NCBI RefSeq assembly: GCF_022605165.1
Contig: NC_063071.1
Span: 2,108,001 to 2,172,000 of the forward strand
Source: Purpureocillium takamizusanense
Lineage: Eukaryota; Ascomycota; Sordariomycetes; Hypocreales; Ophiocordycipitaceae
Length of the DNA: 64,000 bases
Reading direction: 5' to 3'
Below are positions 47,590-57,752 of this stretch, piece after piece (the stretch's first letter is position 1; every line of letters starts with the position of its first letter). Below the pieces are notes generated by a model that did not search any database, was not told the origin of the DNA, and saw nothing but the letters and a program-made list of their open reading frames with translations. The position numbers and the translations under genes are program-made.

Positions 47590-49006
47590 ATGACGGACGC
47601 TGAACCCCGAGATCCGCACGTCATGGCCGCTCGCAGAGTGTTTGAAATCCTAGGCTCAGCAGCCGCCGACGCCTGCACCGCTCGCCTGGGCCGCATGACC
47701 TTTGCTGGCAGACGCGTCATTGACACGCCAAATTTTACGGCCGTCACCTCGCGTGGCGCCATTCCTCATCTAACCCCGGATAATGTTGGAAAGCATACGT
47801 CTGTAGATGCGACATACATGGCTCTGGAAGACTGTGAGTGAGATGCCACACACCCCGGGGCGAGCATGAGTCTGACCCCCTTGGCTAGTCGTGGAGAAGA
47901 AAGAACCACCCATATACAAGACTCCGTCTGGTGATGCGGCTAGGCTGCACAGCTTCACTGCCATGCCCTCGGATAGGACGACCATCATGGGCGCAAGGCG
48001 CTGCCCGCCAGTGACGACGCCAATGGGCAACAGCGCCAAGTCAGTGACTCTCTTCACATCCACGGGCTTTTCCAGCGTCACGATACCGCAGTACGCCGCT
48101 GCCATTAAGGCGCTACGGCCGGATGTGGCTATTCCCTTGGCCGATGCGCTGCATACGAGTCCGACGCCCAACTCAAAGAAGCTCATCAAAATGGTGGAGC
48201 GCACCGAGGAATGGCTGGACGAGCTGCTGCAGCAACTCGGGCCCGGCCGCGACAAACCCGACGCTTTGGGAGTGTCCCTGTTTGCCCCGGTGCTCCCGGT
48301 CGAGCATCCCATCCAGTGGGACTATCTCCGGCACCTCGCCGAGGACGTGACGGACTCGCTGTCCGGGTTGGCCGTATACAACGTCGCCCTCTTGCCGGAG
48401 CTCGCCTGCTACAAACCCTTTGCATCTCTGCCGAAGCTTTCCCTGGATCCGCCCAAGACACCCCACGATATACTGCGCCAAATATCCCTCGGCGTCGACA
48501 TGGTCACAGTGCCGTTCATAAACACAGTCTCAGATTCGGGAATCGCCCTCACTTTTACGTTTTCTCCACACACCGTCAGGACCAACGATCTTCTCCCGAT
48601 GGGGGTGGACATGTGGTCTCCGGAGCACGCCACGGCGGTGACGCCCCTTGCTGACGGCTGCAAGTGCTATACCTGCACGCATCATCATCGTGCGTACCTG
48701 CATCACCTGCTTAATGCCAAGGAAATGCTGGGCTGGAACCTGCTCCAGGTTCACAACCACCACATTGTGCACCAGTTTTTTGCCGCCGTTCGCCAGTCTC
48801 TGGTGAACGGGGCCGCTGCCTTTGAGGAAGGGCGGCGGCTGTTCCTCGCGGCGTACGAGCCGGAGCTGCCAGAAGGAGCGGGCGAGCGGCCGCGGGCGCG
48901 GGGATATCACTTTAAGAGCGAGGCTGGGCAGGAGAGGCGAAACAAATCCAGCTGGAAGGACTTTGATGCGCAGACGACGAATGGAAGCATTGAGCCTGTA
49001 GTATAG
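47590..49006 (+). CDS. Queuine tRNA-ribosyltransferase accessory subunit 2 (QTRT2)
   Basis: Non-catalytic partner of the eukaryotic tRNA-guanine transglycosylase, which inserts queuine at position 34 of GUN-anticodon tRNAs. Two exons: 47590-47833 and 47889-49006. The 55-nt intron (47834-47888) has GTGAGT donor and CTAG acceptor and joins ..ATYMALED|FVEKKEPPIYKTPSGD. The protein is 453 residues, normal for the family. N-terminal TGT-fold features are VIDTPNFTAVTSRGAIPHLTPD and PSGDAARLHSF. The zinc site is C339-x-C341-x2-C344 with His370 (GCKCYTCTHHHRAYLHHLL..LQVHNHH). The catalytic partner QTRT1 must be encoded elsewhere. Presence implies that this fungus salvages queuine or queuosine, since eukaryotes do not make it. 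Confidence 0.93.
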
Positions 49007-49105
49007 GAGCATCGCTAGCATCAATCAGACATGCCATACCCTGGGTCTGGCAAGTACAACCACCATATCCAAGAGACGGAAGGGGTTGGGGCGCACTAAG
49101 AGCTG

Positions 49106-49111
49106 CACGTG
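49106..49111 (+). promoter_or_regulatory. CACGTG box within GCACGTGGG
   Basis: Extended GCACGTGGG (49105-49113), the high-affinity form bound by Pho4/NUC-1-type bHLH regulators. It is 100 nt after the QTRT2 stop and 1.7 kb before the phosphatase start, so a role in phosphatase control is uncertain. Confidence 0.3.
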
Positions 49112-50256
49112 GGAGTGACACACATTCTGGCTGACGTGAACCATTATGCGGGTATCGATGGATATCGTACGGATGCATGTCACCGCGCCACGATGCATCC
49201 TCTTGCCGCGCGGAGCGCGGGGGCGTGCAAGGAGCAAGCCGGCGGTCTGGAGCGGCGAGATGTTGCCGAGCCAGGTGGAGGGGGCGAGGCGTTGATGATG
49301 ATGCGCGCAAAAGACAAGGCATGCGGGATAAAAGCATCTGTGGTTCGACATGGTAGCTTGCCTGGTGCTTCGACTATCGACTGGGCTGGATGGACGCGGG
49401 GGCTTCGGTGTGCGATTGGGAAGCCTGCCGGGGCGGTGCTCCTGATTCATCACTGTCTTGATCCGTCCCAATAGGTGATGGGAAGCCCACACGGCTCTGG
49501 TCTCTTGGGTCTGGAACTCGAGATTCTTGACATGCCAACGTGAAGGTGTCAAGCTACAATCGTACTTCGTATAGTGTAACTACTTACTCATGACATTGAG
49601 TAGGCTCGTTCGCCCCGTCTTTTCTCTGCTGACCCGTCGCAAAGCCTTCGCTCAACGCATAAGACTACCGAGTACGAAGTACAGTACCTACAGAACCGCA
49701 CGGCACCGCATGTACGAGAGTCTGCGTATTGTGGACCGCGGCGGGAGAAAAGAGAGTGTCATTCATCAGTCCCGGCCCGTGGCCGAACTTTTGCATCAAG
49801 CTTCAAATGTAGCTTGAATAGAGGGTTCGCGGCGTCGCCCAATGGCGCGCCGGCATGTGCCCACGGGGCGATCGCGGGTCCCCCGTGGCGGCGCCCTAAC
49901 CGGCATAAGCTCAATGTGCCCTGGCGCGCCTCCAGGCACTAACGTAGCAATTCGACGTCTGCAGGTGCTGTGGGGAGGAACACCCCCCTGTAGCTGCAGT
50001 GCCCGGTCGGGATGCCTCCTCCAGGGCTGTCCCCCGGCGCCCGTTGGTCATCATCGGGCTGGTGTTCTAGTGGCGGTCCATCAATCTCCACTCCGCCGCA
50101 TCCATCTCGTCTTGTGTCGTCCGTCTACCTTAATTCATCGTCAAGACTCAACACCACCACCACACGCTCGTTGGACCCTCCCTCCTCCCCGCCACGCCCC
50201 TCCCCCCCGGGCGCCGGCGAACTAGAAGCTCCAACTACTACCGCTCGCCGCCGCGG

Positions 50257-50262
50257 CACGTG
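50257..50262 (+). promoter_or_regulatory. CACGTG box upstream of alkaline phosphatase
   Basis: CACGTG about 570 nt upstream of the phosphatase ATG. Fungal phosphate-starvation regulators (Pho4, Neurospora NUC-1) bind this core. The functional link is inferred from the gene's identity. Confidence 0.4.
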
Positions 50263-50528
50263 CTCCTGTCCCTGACGATGAAGGGCTCACCGTGACATCG
50301 CGTCCCGCCCGCACCATGAACCCATGGGAGAGGGCGAGGGTCGATAACTTGCTGCCCTCGTCGACACCCTCGGCTGGCTGCGCCTAATTCGCGCCCGTGG
50401 AGCTCGACAGCAGCAGCCGATATCCTGGTAGGAGTCGACAGACAGGCCCCATGGAACGTGGGCATCCGTCCGACCGTGTCGCTCGCATGTCGTCTGTCCG
50501 TCTGTTCGGCTGATGCCGACCCTCCTTC

Positions 50529-50544
50529 CCCCCCCCCCCCCCCC
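50529..50544 (+). repeat. Poly-C run (about 16 nt)
   Basis: Homopolymer in the phosphatase upstream region; exact length uncertain. Confidence 0.7.
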
Positions 50545-50828
50545 GGGAGCGAGCCCGCAACGTGCGTGCATGGCTCGTATGTGCGCACAACGTGGGTGTG
50601 ATCGTCCCTTTTTCTGCCTGCCTGCCTGCCTTCCCGCTGCGGTCCTGCATCCTGCCACGGGCGGAACCCGTCGCTCCCCTGCCGCTCTTTAAAAAGACAT
50701 GGCCGCCGCCCCTCGCGTCCTGCGAGCTCTTGTGTCTCGCCCCGTCTCTTGTCCGTGAGCAAGCTTGACTCAGGATAGAGTAGATTATATCCAATCGGCA
50801 TCCGGTAGCAGCAGCAGTAGCACTCAAG

Positions 50829-53107
50829 ATGCTCGCCAAGCTCAACGTCGCCGCCGCTGCCCTGGCCGGCCTGGCCTCGCTCTCCGGCGTCTCGGCGCAG
50901 ACCTACCAGCGTCTGGGAACATGTCCCACGCTGGGCTGCGTCCTGCCCCCGGACCAGAGCGACTTCCTCCCGGGCCAGCTCTTCGACCTGCGCGTCGAGG
51001 TTCACGCGCCCGTCAACGGCTCTGAGGCTGCCCACGATGGCAAGCCCGACGAGAAGTTCAAGGTCACCATCGCCAAGGGTGACGGCAAGCCCAAGGACTT
51101 TGCCGAGGCCTTTGGCATCAAGGAGCCCAAGATCGAGAAGTGGTCGTTCAAGTGGTACGAGGACCTCTTTGCCGAGGACAAGAAGACGCCCTCGGTCGTC
51201 AACGTGGCTGCCAAGGCCTACCGCAAGCTCTCCCTCGACGAGCCCGGCAAGTACACCGTCACCCTCGAGTACTACGGCGGCGAGAAGACGACCGCCGAGT
51301 GGACCGTCCGTCCCCTCCAGAAGCAGCGCAAGGCCAAGAACGTCATCTTCTTCATCGGCGACGGCATGACGACCAACATGGTGCGTATCTTGCCGATTAC
51401 ATGCCGTCCCGCAGGTCCGTGGCTGCCGACGCTGACCTACTAGTATATAGATCACCGCCGCCCGCCTCCTTGGTCACAAGAGCATCAACGGCAAATACCA
51501 GTCGCTGATGAAGATGGACGAGTTCCCCGTCCTGGGCCACCAGATGACGCACTCGATTGACAGCTACATCACCGACTCGGCCAACTCGGCCTCTGCCCTG
51601 TACTCGGGTCACAAGAGTACCGTCAATGCCATGGGGTGAGTTTGGCTGATGGACACAGACTGTGCGGGACTGACGAGTGGCAGTGTTCACGCCGACTCTT
51701 CCCCGGACCCGTTTGACGACCCCAAGGTCGAGACCATTGTCGAGATTTTCCGCCGCATCCACGTAAGCCCTCTTACTCTTCCCCACGGGAGACTCAATGT
51801 TCACGCTCCATCAGCGCGGTGCCTGGGGCGCCGTCTCGACCGCCTTCATGGCCGATGCCACCCCCATTGCCTTGACCGGCCACACTCGCCGCCGCGCAGA
51901 GTACGGCCCTCTGATCGACCAGGCCCTCAACGGCATGACCAACTACAGCTGGACCAAGCAGGACGGCCCCGACGTCTTCTTCGGCGGCGGTGCCGAGCAG
52001 TTCCTCCCCGGCAAGGGCTCCTACCAGGGCAAGGACTACTACGCCGAGTTCGCTAAGAAGGGATACACCATCTCCCTCAACAAGACGTCGCTCCTCAAGG
52101 CCGACAACAGCAAGCGCGCACTGGGCATGTTCTGCCAGAGCAACCTCCCCGTCTGGCTGGACCGCAACGTCTACACGGACAACCTCAAGAGCTTCAAGAA
52201 CGACCCCAAGGGCGGAAAGGAGCCCGCTCTCGACCTCCCTGGCCTTAAGGACATGACCCTCAAGGCCGTTGACATCCTCCACAAGCGTGGCGGCGACAAG
52301 GGCTTCTTCCTCATGTCCGAGGCTGCCTCGGTCGACAAGCAGATGCACGCGCTTGACTACGACCGCGCCCTCGGCGATCTGCTCGAGCTTGACGATACCG
52401 TCCGCGCCACCATCGAGAAGCTCAAGGAGCTCAAGGCTCTCGACGACACGCTCATCATCGTGACGGCGGATCACGGCCACGGTTTCGAGTAAGGATCCCT
52501 CCCGTCTCCATCTGTCGTTCTTTTTTTCTAGCCTTGCAAAACCAGTGAGTCGTTGCTAACTTCTGTTTTCCCTTTCAACAGCGTCTACGGCTCTGCCGAC
52601 ACCGAGTACCTCGCCAAGCAAGACGACCAGCGCGCCAAGCGCAACGCCATCGGCGTGTACGAAAAGTCGGGTCTCTCGCAGTACACGTCCAAGGCCAAGG
52701 GCATCGAGTACGGTACGGGCGTCAACTTCCCCACCAACTGGGAGCCGCGCTACGCCATCGCGGGCGGCGTGGCCGCGGCCCCGGACCGTCGCGAAGACTA
52801 CAAGGTGCACAAGTCGGGCCCACGCGAGCCCGCCGTCAAGGCCGCCGGCGGCAGCGGCGAGTACGTGGTCAACCCGGTCGACGCGCCCCACGGCATCGTC
52901 ATCAACGGCACCCTGCCCACGTCGGAGGCGCAGGGCGTCCACTCCCTCACCGACGTGCCCGTCTACGCCCTGGGACCCTGCCAGGATACCTTCAGCGGCA
53001 CGTTTAGCAACGTGGATGTCTTTTACAAGATTGCGAGCTGCTTGGGGCTGGCGCGCGAGCACGAGGGCGATTGCAAGGAGAAGCCCAAGCCCACTAAGAG
53101 TGCGTAA
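50829..53107 (+). CDS. Secreted alkaline phosphatase
   Basis: Hydrolyses phosphate monoesters outside the cell or in the secretory route. Five exons: 50829-51380, 51451-51635, 51684-51762, 51815-52488 and 52582-53107. The introns are 70, 48, 52 and 93 nt, with GTGCGT/GTGAGT/GTAAGC/GTAAGG donors and CTGAC-type branches in the first two. The protein is 671 residues. Residues 1-23 are a signal peptide (LNVAAAALAGLASLSGVSAQ). An extra N-terminal domain of about 150 residues precedes the catalytic core. Core motifs: NVIFFIGDGM with metal ligand Asp178, YITDSANSASAL with nucleophile Ser227, FFLMSEAASVDKQMH, and IIVTADHGHGF spanning the fourth intron. Asn-linked sequons are present. The exon joins ..GHGF|DVYGSADTEY and ..NAMG|VHADSSPD are clean. 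The N-terminal extension makes it longer than classic PhoA-type enzymes of about 450-550 residues. Confidence 0.93.
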
Positions 53108-54874
53108 AAGATATCGAAGAGGCGGCGGCGGCGGCGGCGTTGGATGTGTGGTGTGGTGAGTGGTGTCTAAAATGGGGGGCGTGTGAGGGAGGGGGGGTGG
53201 TGGTTTTTCTGTTACTGCACATATTTAATGTTGGAGCGATGGGATTCGGTCGCTCGGTGGAAAGGTGTAGCAGTAGAGATGACGATGATGATGACGATGA
53301 TGAGACGAGGTGATGGGATGCTGTAGAGAACAAAATCAGAGGCCTGGTACATACACGCACGCACACCTGCACGAACACACACACGCAGAAGTAGAAATAG
53401 TCCTGACGTCCATGGAGAGAAAACAGGGATACGGGGGTTGAGAGATAGAGCAAGAGAGGAAGAAGAGCCTTGTCAGAAGAACCAGCGAAATCGTGAATAA
53501 ATTCAACAGCAGTGTCCCCCCCACCCATTCTCCTCCCCGTGTATCCAAACCGTCGTGCGTCTACATTTCAAACAATTCACAGCGACACCACACGACACGC
53601 AACACAATGCAAACGCGCACTCCTGTACTAGCATCCCATTTGGTGCTAGGAACCATCCCCCCTCCTAAGAACGAGAACAGGTACAGGAGCAAGAACCCTT
53701 TTATGTGCAACCCTCGGCCCTCAAGTATCGGAATCCCCTCTGCCGGAAACCCGCAATCGCGCGGACCAAAAAAATCAAAAAGAAATTCCTCCTCCCCACT
53801 CCCCTTTCCTTGACTTTGGAGATATCAAAACTCCATGCACACACACACAAAATCATCCCCATCCTGGAGGCTCGCGGGGCAGCTACCAAAAACCAGAGAA
53901 ACATCATGCCCGAGGGTGTGCGTGTGTGTCGTTTGTTCATCCCCCCACCAACAAAACTGTCCAGCCAAATCTCACCCTTTCACTCTCGCTGTCTCCTATA
54001 CGGCAGAAGTCACTAGTCGGCGGTGGTGGCGATGCGACCTCTCCGGCGATGCCCTCAAAGGCCAAAAGCCGAGGGTCCAAAAAACAAAAGTTAGGGGGCG
54101 GGCGGGAACGGGCGCGCAAATCTGTGTCTGTCCGCTCCGACAGCAGAAACCTAGAAGTGAAGAGACGCAAAAAAAAAAGGCAGAGTCGCAAAAAACAACA
54201 ACAAAGAAAGAGAGCCGCCTTCCAGAACGCCATTGTCAACCAAAAGTCCGTGCCGAGTCCATTTTCAAAAAAGCTTGGAGCCGAGTTTGGGCTTCTGTCC
54301 CGGTTTTGGGGCCACTTCCCCACCAAAGTAGGAAGAGACGTAGAAACAGGGCAAAACTTGGAGCGCGAGTCGAAGGGTGCGGGGACTCACATCTTTGGCT
54401 GTCGATTTCCCGTCGTGCTTGTAGCGCGCTTTGTGCTCTCTTCGAAATGTCTAGGTGCGGCGTTGGCCGTGGCGCTCCAGATGCTGGAGGGGGATGTCGC
54501 GGCCCATGCTGCTACACAAGCTAACAGATGGGGATCGCGGGACGGTGCTCTGCTCTGGCTCGGAAACGGGAAGGACGGCGACGTGGTCCTCGAAGAGGAC
54601 GAGGCGGGCCAAGAAGCCCAGCTCACCATAGAGGCCGGAGCCGCGTTCGGGAAACGAGTTGATGCGTTGAAGGCGGCCTTGTTGACAACGAAGGAGAAGG
54701 AAGGGAACATAAGTCAGCGCGGGAGCAGAACGTTAAGCATGCATATCTTGGAGGGGCCGAGGGTGCGGTTCTTGCAACATCCCTGTCTCAGGGGGAGGAA
54801 GCGGAGGTGCTTTAGCAGTAGTGGTAAGGCACACCTGATCCATGATGAGCCAACCAGTGGCCAGCCGGGTCCTT
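53108..54874. other. Convergent intergenic region with a possible uncalled minus-strand exon
   Basis: 1.77 kb between phosphatase (plus) and cutC (minus). The left part has GCG/GGC, GATGAT and CACACG runs and a long poly-purine/T-rich zone (54060-54260). At about 54460-54684 a minus-strand frame has strongly C-ending codons and a protein-like reading. The opposite plus frame 53926-54918 is also open but starts with GTG and is Lys/Arg-rich. Neither matches a family I know; see findings. Confidence 0.4.
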
Positions 54875-55711
54875 CTAGGCCGGCTGGGTCTGGCCAAGGA
54901 TGTTCAACATGGCGATGAGCTCCGAGGTGTCGAGCTGCTCGGTAGCCTCTCTATTCGGACCGTACTGGATGCTGGCCGTATGGAACCAGAGGGCCTTTTC
55001 ATCGTGAACGGCGAGCTGCTCGGCCGCTGCCTTCAGACCACCGCTGCGAACGCCTCCTCCAGCAATGATCTGGAGCTTTCCGGCGATGCGGCGGCAAAGT
55101 ATGTCGATCTTATCGGTGTTGTCCTGGTAGAGGCAGCCGCCAACGCGGTTACCCGCGGTGAGAAGACACTGAAAGCCGAGATCGATGAGCTTCTCCGCCT
55201 GGCGAACGGCGTAGGGAGTCGCCGCGATGGGGTCAAAAGCGCGATGGAAGACGCTGCCGAAGGGCTTGGCGGTCTCGACAAGGGCTTTGCAGATGGTTCC
55301 GTCGACCTCAGTGCGGCGAAGTCCGTCCATCTGAGGATCAATGTTGTCGAACTCCTGAATGGCGCCAAAGACAAAGCGGTCACCATCAGCGGCGTTCATG
55401 AGGCCACTCTCTTTGAACTCGCAGATAGAGATGACCATCTGGGCGAGTTCCTTGGCCGAGTAAATGAAGTCAGGCTTGCCTCCGCCAAGCGGACCACGAG
55501 GGCGGATCATAACGTGGACCGGGATGGTGAGCTTGCGGGGATGGGCACGAAGCTTCTTGAGCTCCTCAAGCGTGGGGGTGAGACCGCCTTCGCCATATGA
55601 GCCGCGAGCATTGAGTTCAATGCGGGATGCTCCGAGAGCCTGAGCCTTGAGGGCGGTCTCGGCCGAGAAGACAGCCACCTCAAGGTGGACCTTGCGGATG
55701 GTGAGAACCAT
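54875..55711 (-). CDS. cutC: Copper homeostasis protein CutC family
   Basis: Single exon, 278 residues, ATG at 55711. The TIM-barrel CutC family is seen in LEVAVFSAETALKAQALGASRIEL (strand 1 and helix), the glycine-rich GGLTPTLEEL, VHVMIRPRGP near residue 65, FGAIQEFDNID, FHRAFDP, CLLTAGNRVGG and IIAGGGVRSGG. Conserved Arg and Glu residues of the proposed pocket are kept. In bacteria the family was linked to copper tolerance; its biochemical activity remains unclear, so the role in this fungus is uncertain. A TATA box lies about 305 nt upstream (56013-56020). Divergent from the SET-like gene. Confidence 0.95.
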   Translation of the reverse strand: MVLTIRKVHLEVAVFSAETALKAQALGASRIELNARGSYGEGGLTPTLEELKKLRAHPRKLTIPVHVMIRPRGPLGGGKPDFIYSAKELAQMVISICEFKESGLMNAADGDRFVFGAIQEFDNIDPQMDGLRRTEVDGTICKALVETAKPFGSVFHRAFDPIAATPYAVRQAEKLIDLGFQCLLTAGNRVGGCLYQDNTDKIDILCRRIAGKLQIIAGGGVRSGGLKAAAEQLAVHDEKALWFHTASIQYGPNREATEQLDTSELIAMLNILGQTQPA

Positions 55712-56012
55712 GGCGAAGCAGAGATGTTGTGCTGGTGCTAAACAGACTGCTGTGGGTAAGTCTTGGGCTGTGCAAGCGTTTGCTGCGAGTCAGGGGTATG
55801 CCTGGGGGCAGAGCTGGTATGCTGGGAAAGGGGTAGACAAAACTATGGGCGGGGTGTCGACACACAGTCTTGCAGGTTATATCGCGGGTTGCGAGCAGCG
55901 GTTGGAGATGCTGGGTGAGCGAAGGCGGGTGTGTAGGTGCGTGGCGGATGTTTAGGTAGAGGTTGGTGGAAAGGAAGAGAAAAATCTGAACAGACAGGCG
56001 GGCACCTCGCGG

Positions 56013-56020
56013 TATTTATA
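56013..56020 (-). promoter_or_regulatory. TATA box (TATAAATA) of cutC
   Basis: TATAAATA on the minus strand, inside a symmetrical GGTATTTATACC, about 305 nt before the cutC start. Position and sequence only. Confidence 0.45.
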
Positions 56021-57646
56021 CCGGACCCGGATCAGTCGACCTGGACGCGTGTGCTGTTTCCTGGGTGATGCGAAGCTATGAGCAGCTGTTCAGGCCATTG
56101 CGTTCGGTAACGGCAGCCCGAGTCGTCGCGGCTTGTGGACGCGCCATGCATGCTACGACGAGGGGGGCCATCTCCTAAGTGATTCCGCATCCCGGTCGGG
56201 ATTCCTGGGAAAACTGACCTCGAAAAGCGACATTCAAGGACCCGTAAAGTCGTGCGGGTTCCAGAAAGCCCTCGGACCCAGTCTGAAGCGTTACAGATGG
56301 AAAGCGAGGCTAAAGTCCAACCCGTGGTGATGTTGACATTGAGGTGTCGTGCAAGTGTCAAGCCGGCTGGCTGTAGGCGGGGGGCCTGTCGCTGCGGCCG
56401 CGGGGTCGAGGCGGGGTTCTTACACCCGTATGGCCCCCCAAAGCGGGTCGGTGACAGCTGTTCAGACGGGTCTAGTAGGCCTGCCAGCTGCGAGGTCAGC
56501 ATTCGATCAGTTCGTGAGGCGTTCAGGGGGGGGCCTGGTAGTCTGAGGGCAGTGGGGGTGGTGCTGACACGGGGAACTGGGCCTGGTTGCCTGGCTGTCG
56601 AGCCCAGCAACGGGGCGGTGCGTCTGAACGGTGCGAGATCAGCCGGCCAGCGCCGCCGTCGAGTGCGCCGTATATGGGCCGGCGCGAGGTGGGAGCTGTA
56701 TCGTCGTCGTGTGTAAAAAAGCGCTGAGCATGGAACCATAGCCAGCCGGTCGTTCAAGTGAGGTTGGAAGCTGCAAACACCGTGCGCTTGAAGTCTCAAT
56801 ACTGTGTGAGTGAAAACAAATTCCCACCAGTGACGGCAGAATGAACTGGACTGTCTCCGTGTGAAATTTGGGTAACGGAATGCGCCGCACCGTACGCCGC
56901 ATTGGCAAGGGGGGGGCTTGGCCAGCCGGCAGTGTGCGCTCCGTTTAGTAGTAACTTTGGGAAGTTACCTTAAGCTTTGTTCAACGGGCACTGTAGAGCC
57001 CAACGTCGAGTCCAGGCGACCCGCTACGACTACCTCACGATGGTAAGACACCTAGATAGGCCCCTTACCAGGACCTCAGCTACTAGTATAGTTTACCGTA
57101 CCTGCATCACCGCAACCGCGCCCGGGCCCCATTCCGTCATGCGCCCCGTCTGCAAAGAGCACGCTGGAACCATCGATCCGCTACCCGGCGGCCCCCAACG
57201 CACGATCCAATCCAGGGGATCACAGGAACCGCCGTGCGTGGCGGTCGAGTGGGAACCTGCACTCCCGACCCCCCAAGGGCTGCCCAAACAGGCACCGGGG
57301 GCGCCCCCTCTGCCCCTCTAAAAAAGTCACCACGAAGCTGCGAACAAAACAGGGGTCCTACTGGATCCAATGACATCAACCCCACCAAAAAGTGCCGCAA
57401 CGAAATAATTTTCCTCCCCTGTTCAGCAGGTCCCCCGCCAGCTCTCGCAAGCTCTCTTGTTGCTGCCGCCGCGGGTGCTGTCCGAAAAAAAATTGGTACC
57501 GAGTACCTGTTCAGTAGATCTTGGGTAGCAACGCCGACCGCCTTGTCTCCCCCCCCAAGCATTTTTAACTGGGGCGCCGGGAAAAATTCTGTGTTTGTTT
57601 TTGTGCACGTAGCCGCCGTCAAGCTCCAGTGGCGGGCATCATCACT

Positions 57647-57653
57647 TATAAAG
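57647..57653 (+). promoter_or_regulatory. TATA box (TATAAAG) of the SET-like gene
   Basis: TATAAAG about 100 nt upstream of the ATG at 57753, followed by a CT-rich leader (CTTCTCTCCCTTGC). This is a typical fungal core promoter layout. Confidence 0.55.
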
Positions 57654-57752
57654 ATTTTCCCCATCCGTTCCCGCCAACTTCTCTCCCTTGCACCCTGCAC
57701 ACCGCAAACTTCCACACAAACTCCCTCTCCTACTCACAGTAATACCGCAACC

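Larger units (their letters stand above)
49007..50828. other. Intergenic region upstream of the alkaline phosphatase gene
   Basis: 1.8 kb. Contains two CACGTG boxes (listed separately), a poly-C run at about 50529-50544, a TTTAAAA element near 50688 and CCAAT near 50790. Frames such as 50238-51455 (minus) are shadows of the phosphatase exon plus open flank. No separate gene seen. Confidence 0.5.
55712..57752. other. Divergent intergenic region (cutC / SET-like gene)
   Basis: 2 kb. Carries both promoters. A 255-codon minus frame (56032-56799) is open but low-complexity Arg/Pro/Ser and unrecognised. Short CTAG/GTAC words occur near 57050-57100. Confidence 0.45.

Noticed and set aside
50238..51455. 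405-codon minus frame across the phosphatase promoter and first exon
   Set aside because: Antisense of the signal-peptide exon; begins in an intron and has no domain.
53926..54918. 330-codon plus-strand frame over the phosphatase/cutC gap
   Set aside because: Begins with GTG, is Lys/Arg-rich from poly-purine DNA, overlaps the end of cutC, and mirrors a more coding-like minus frame.
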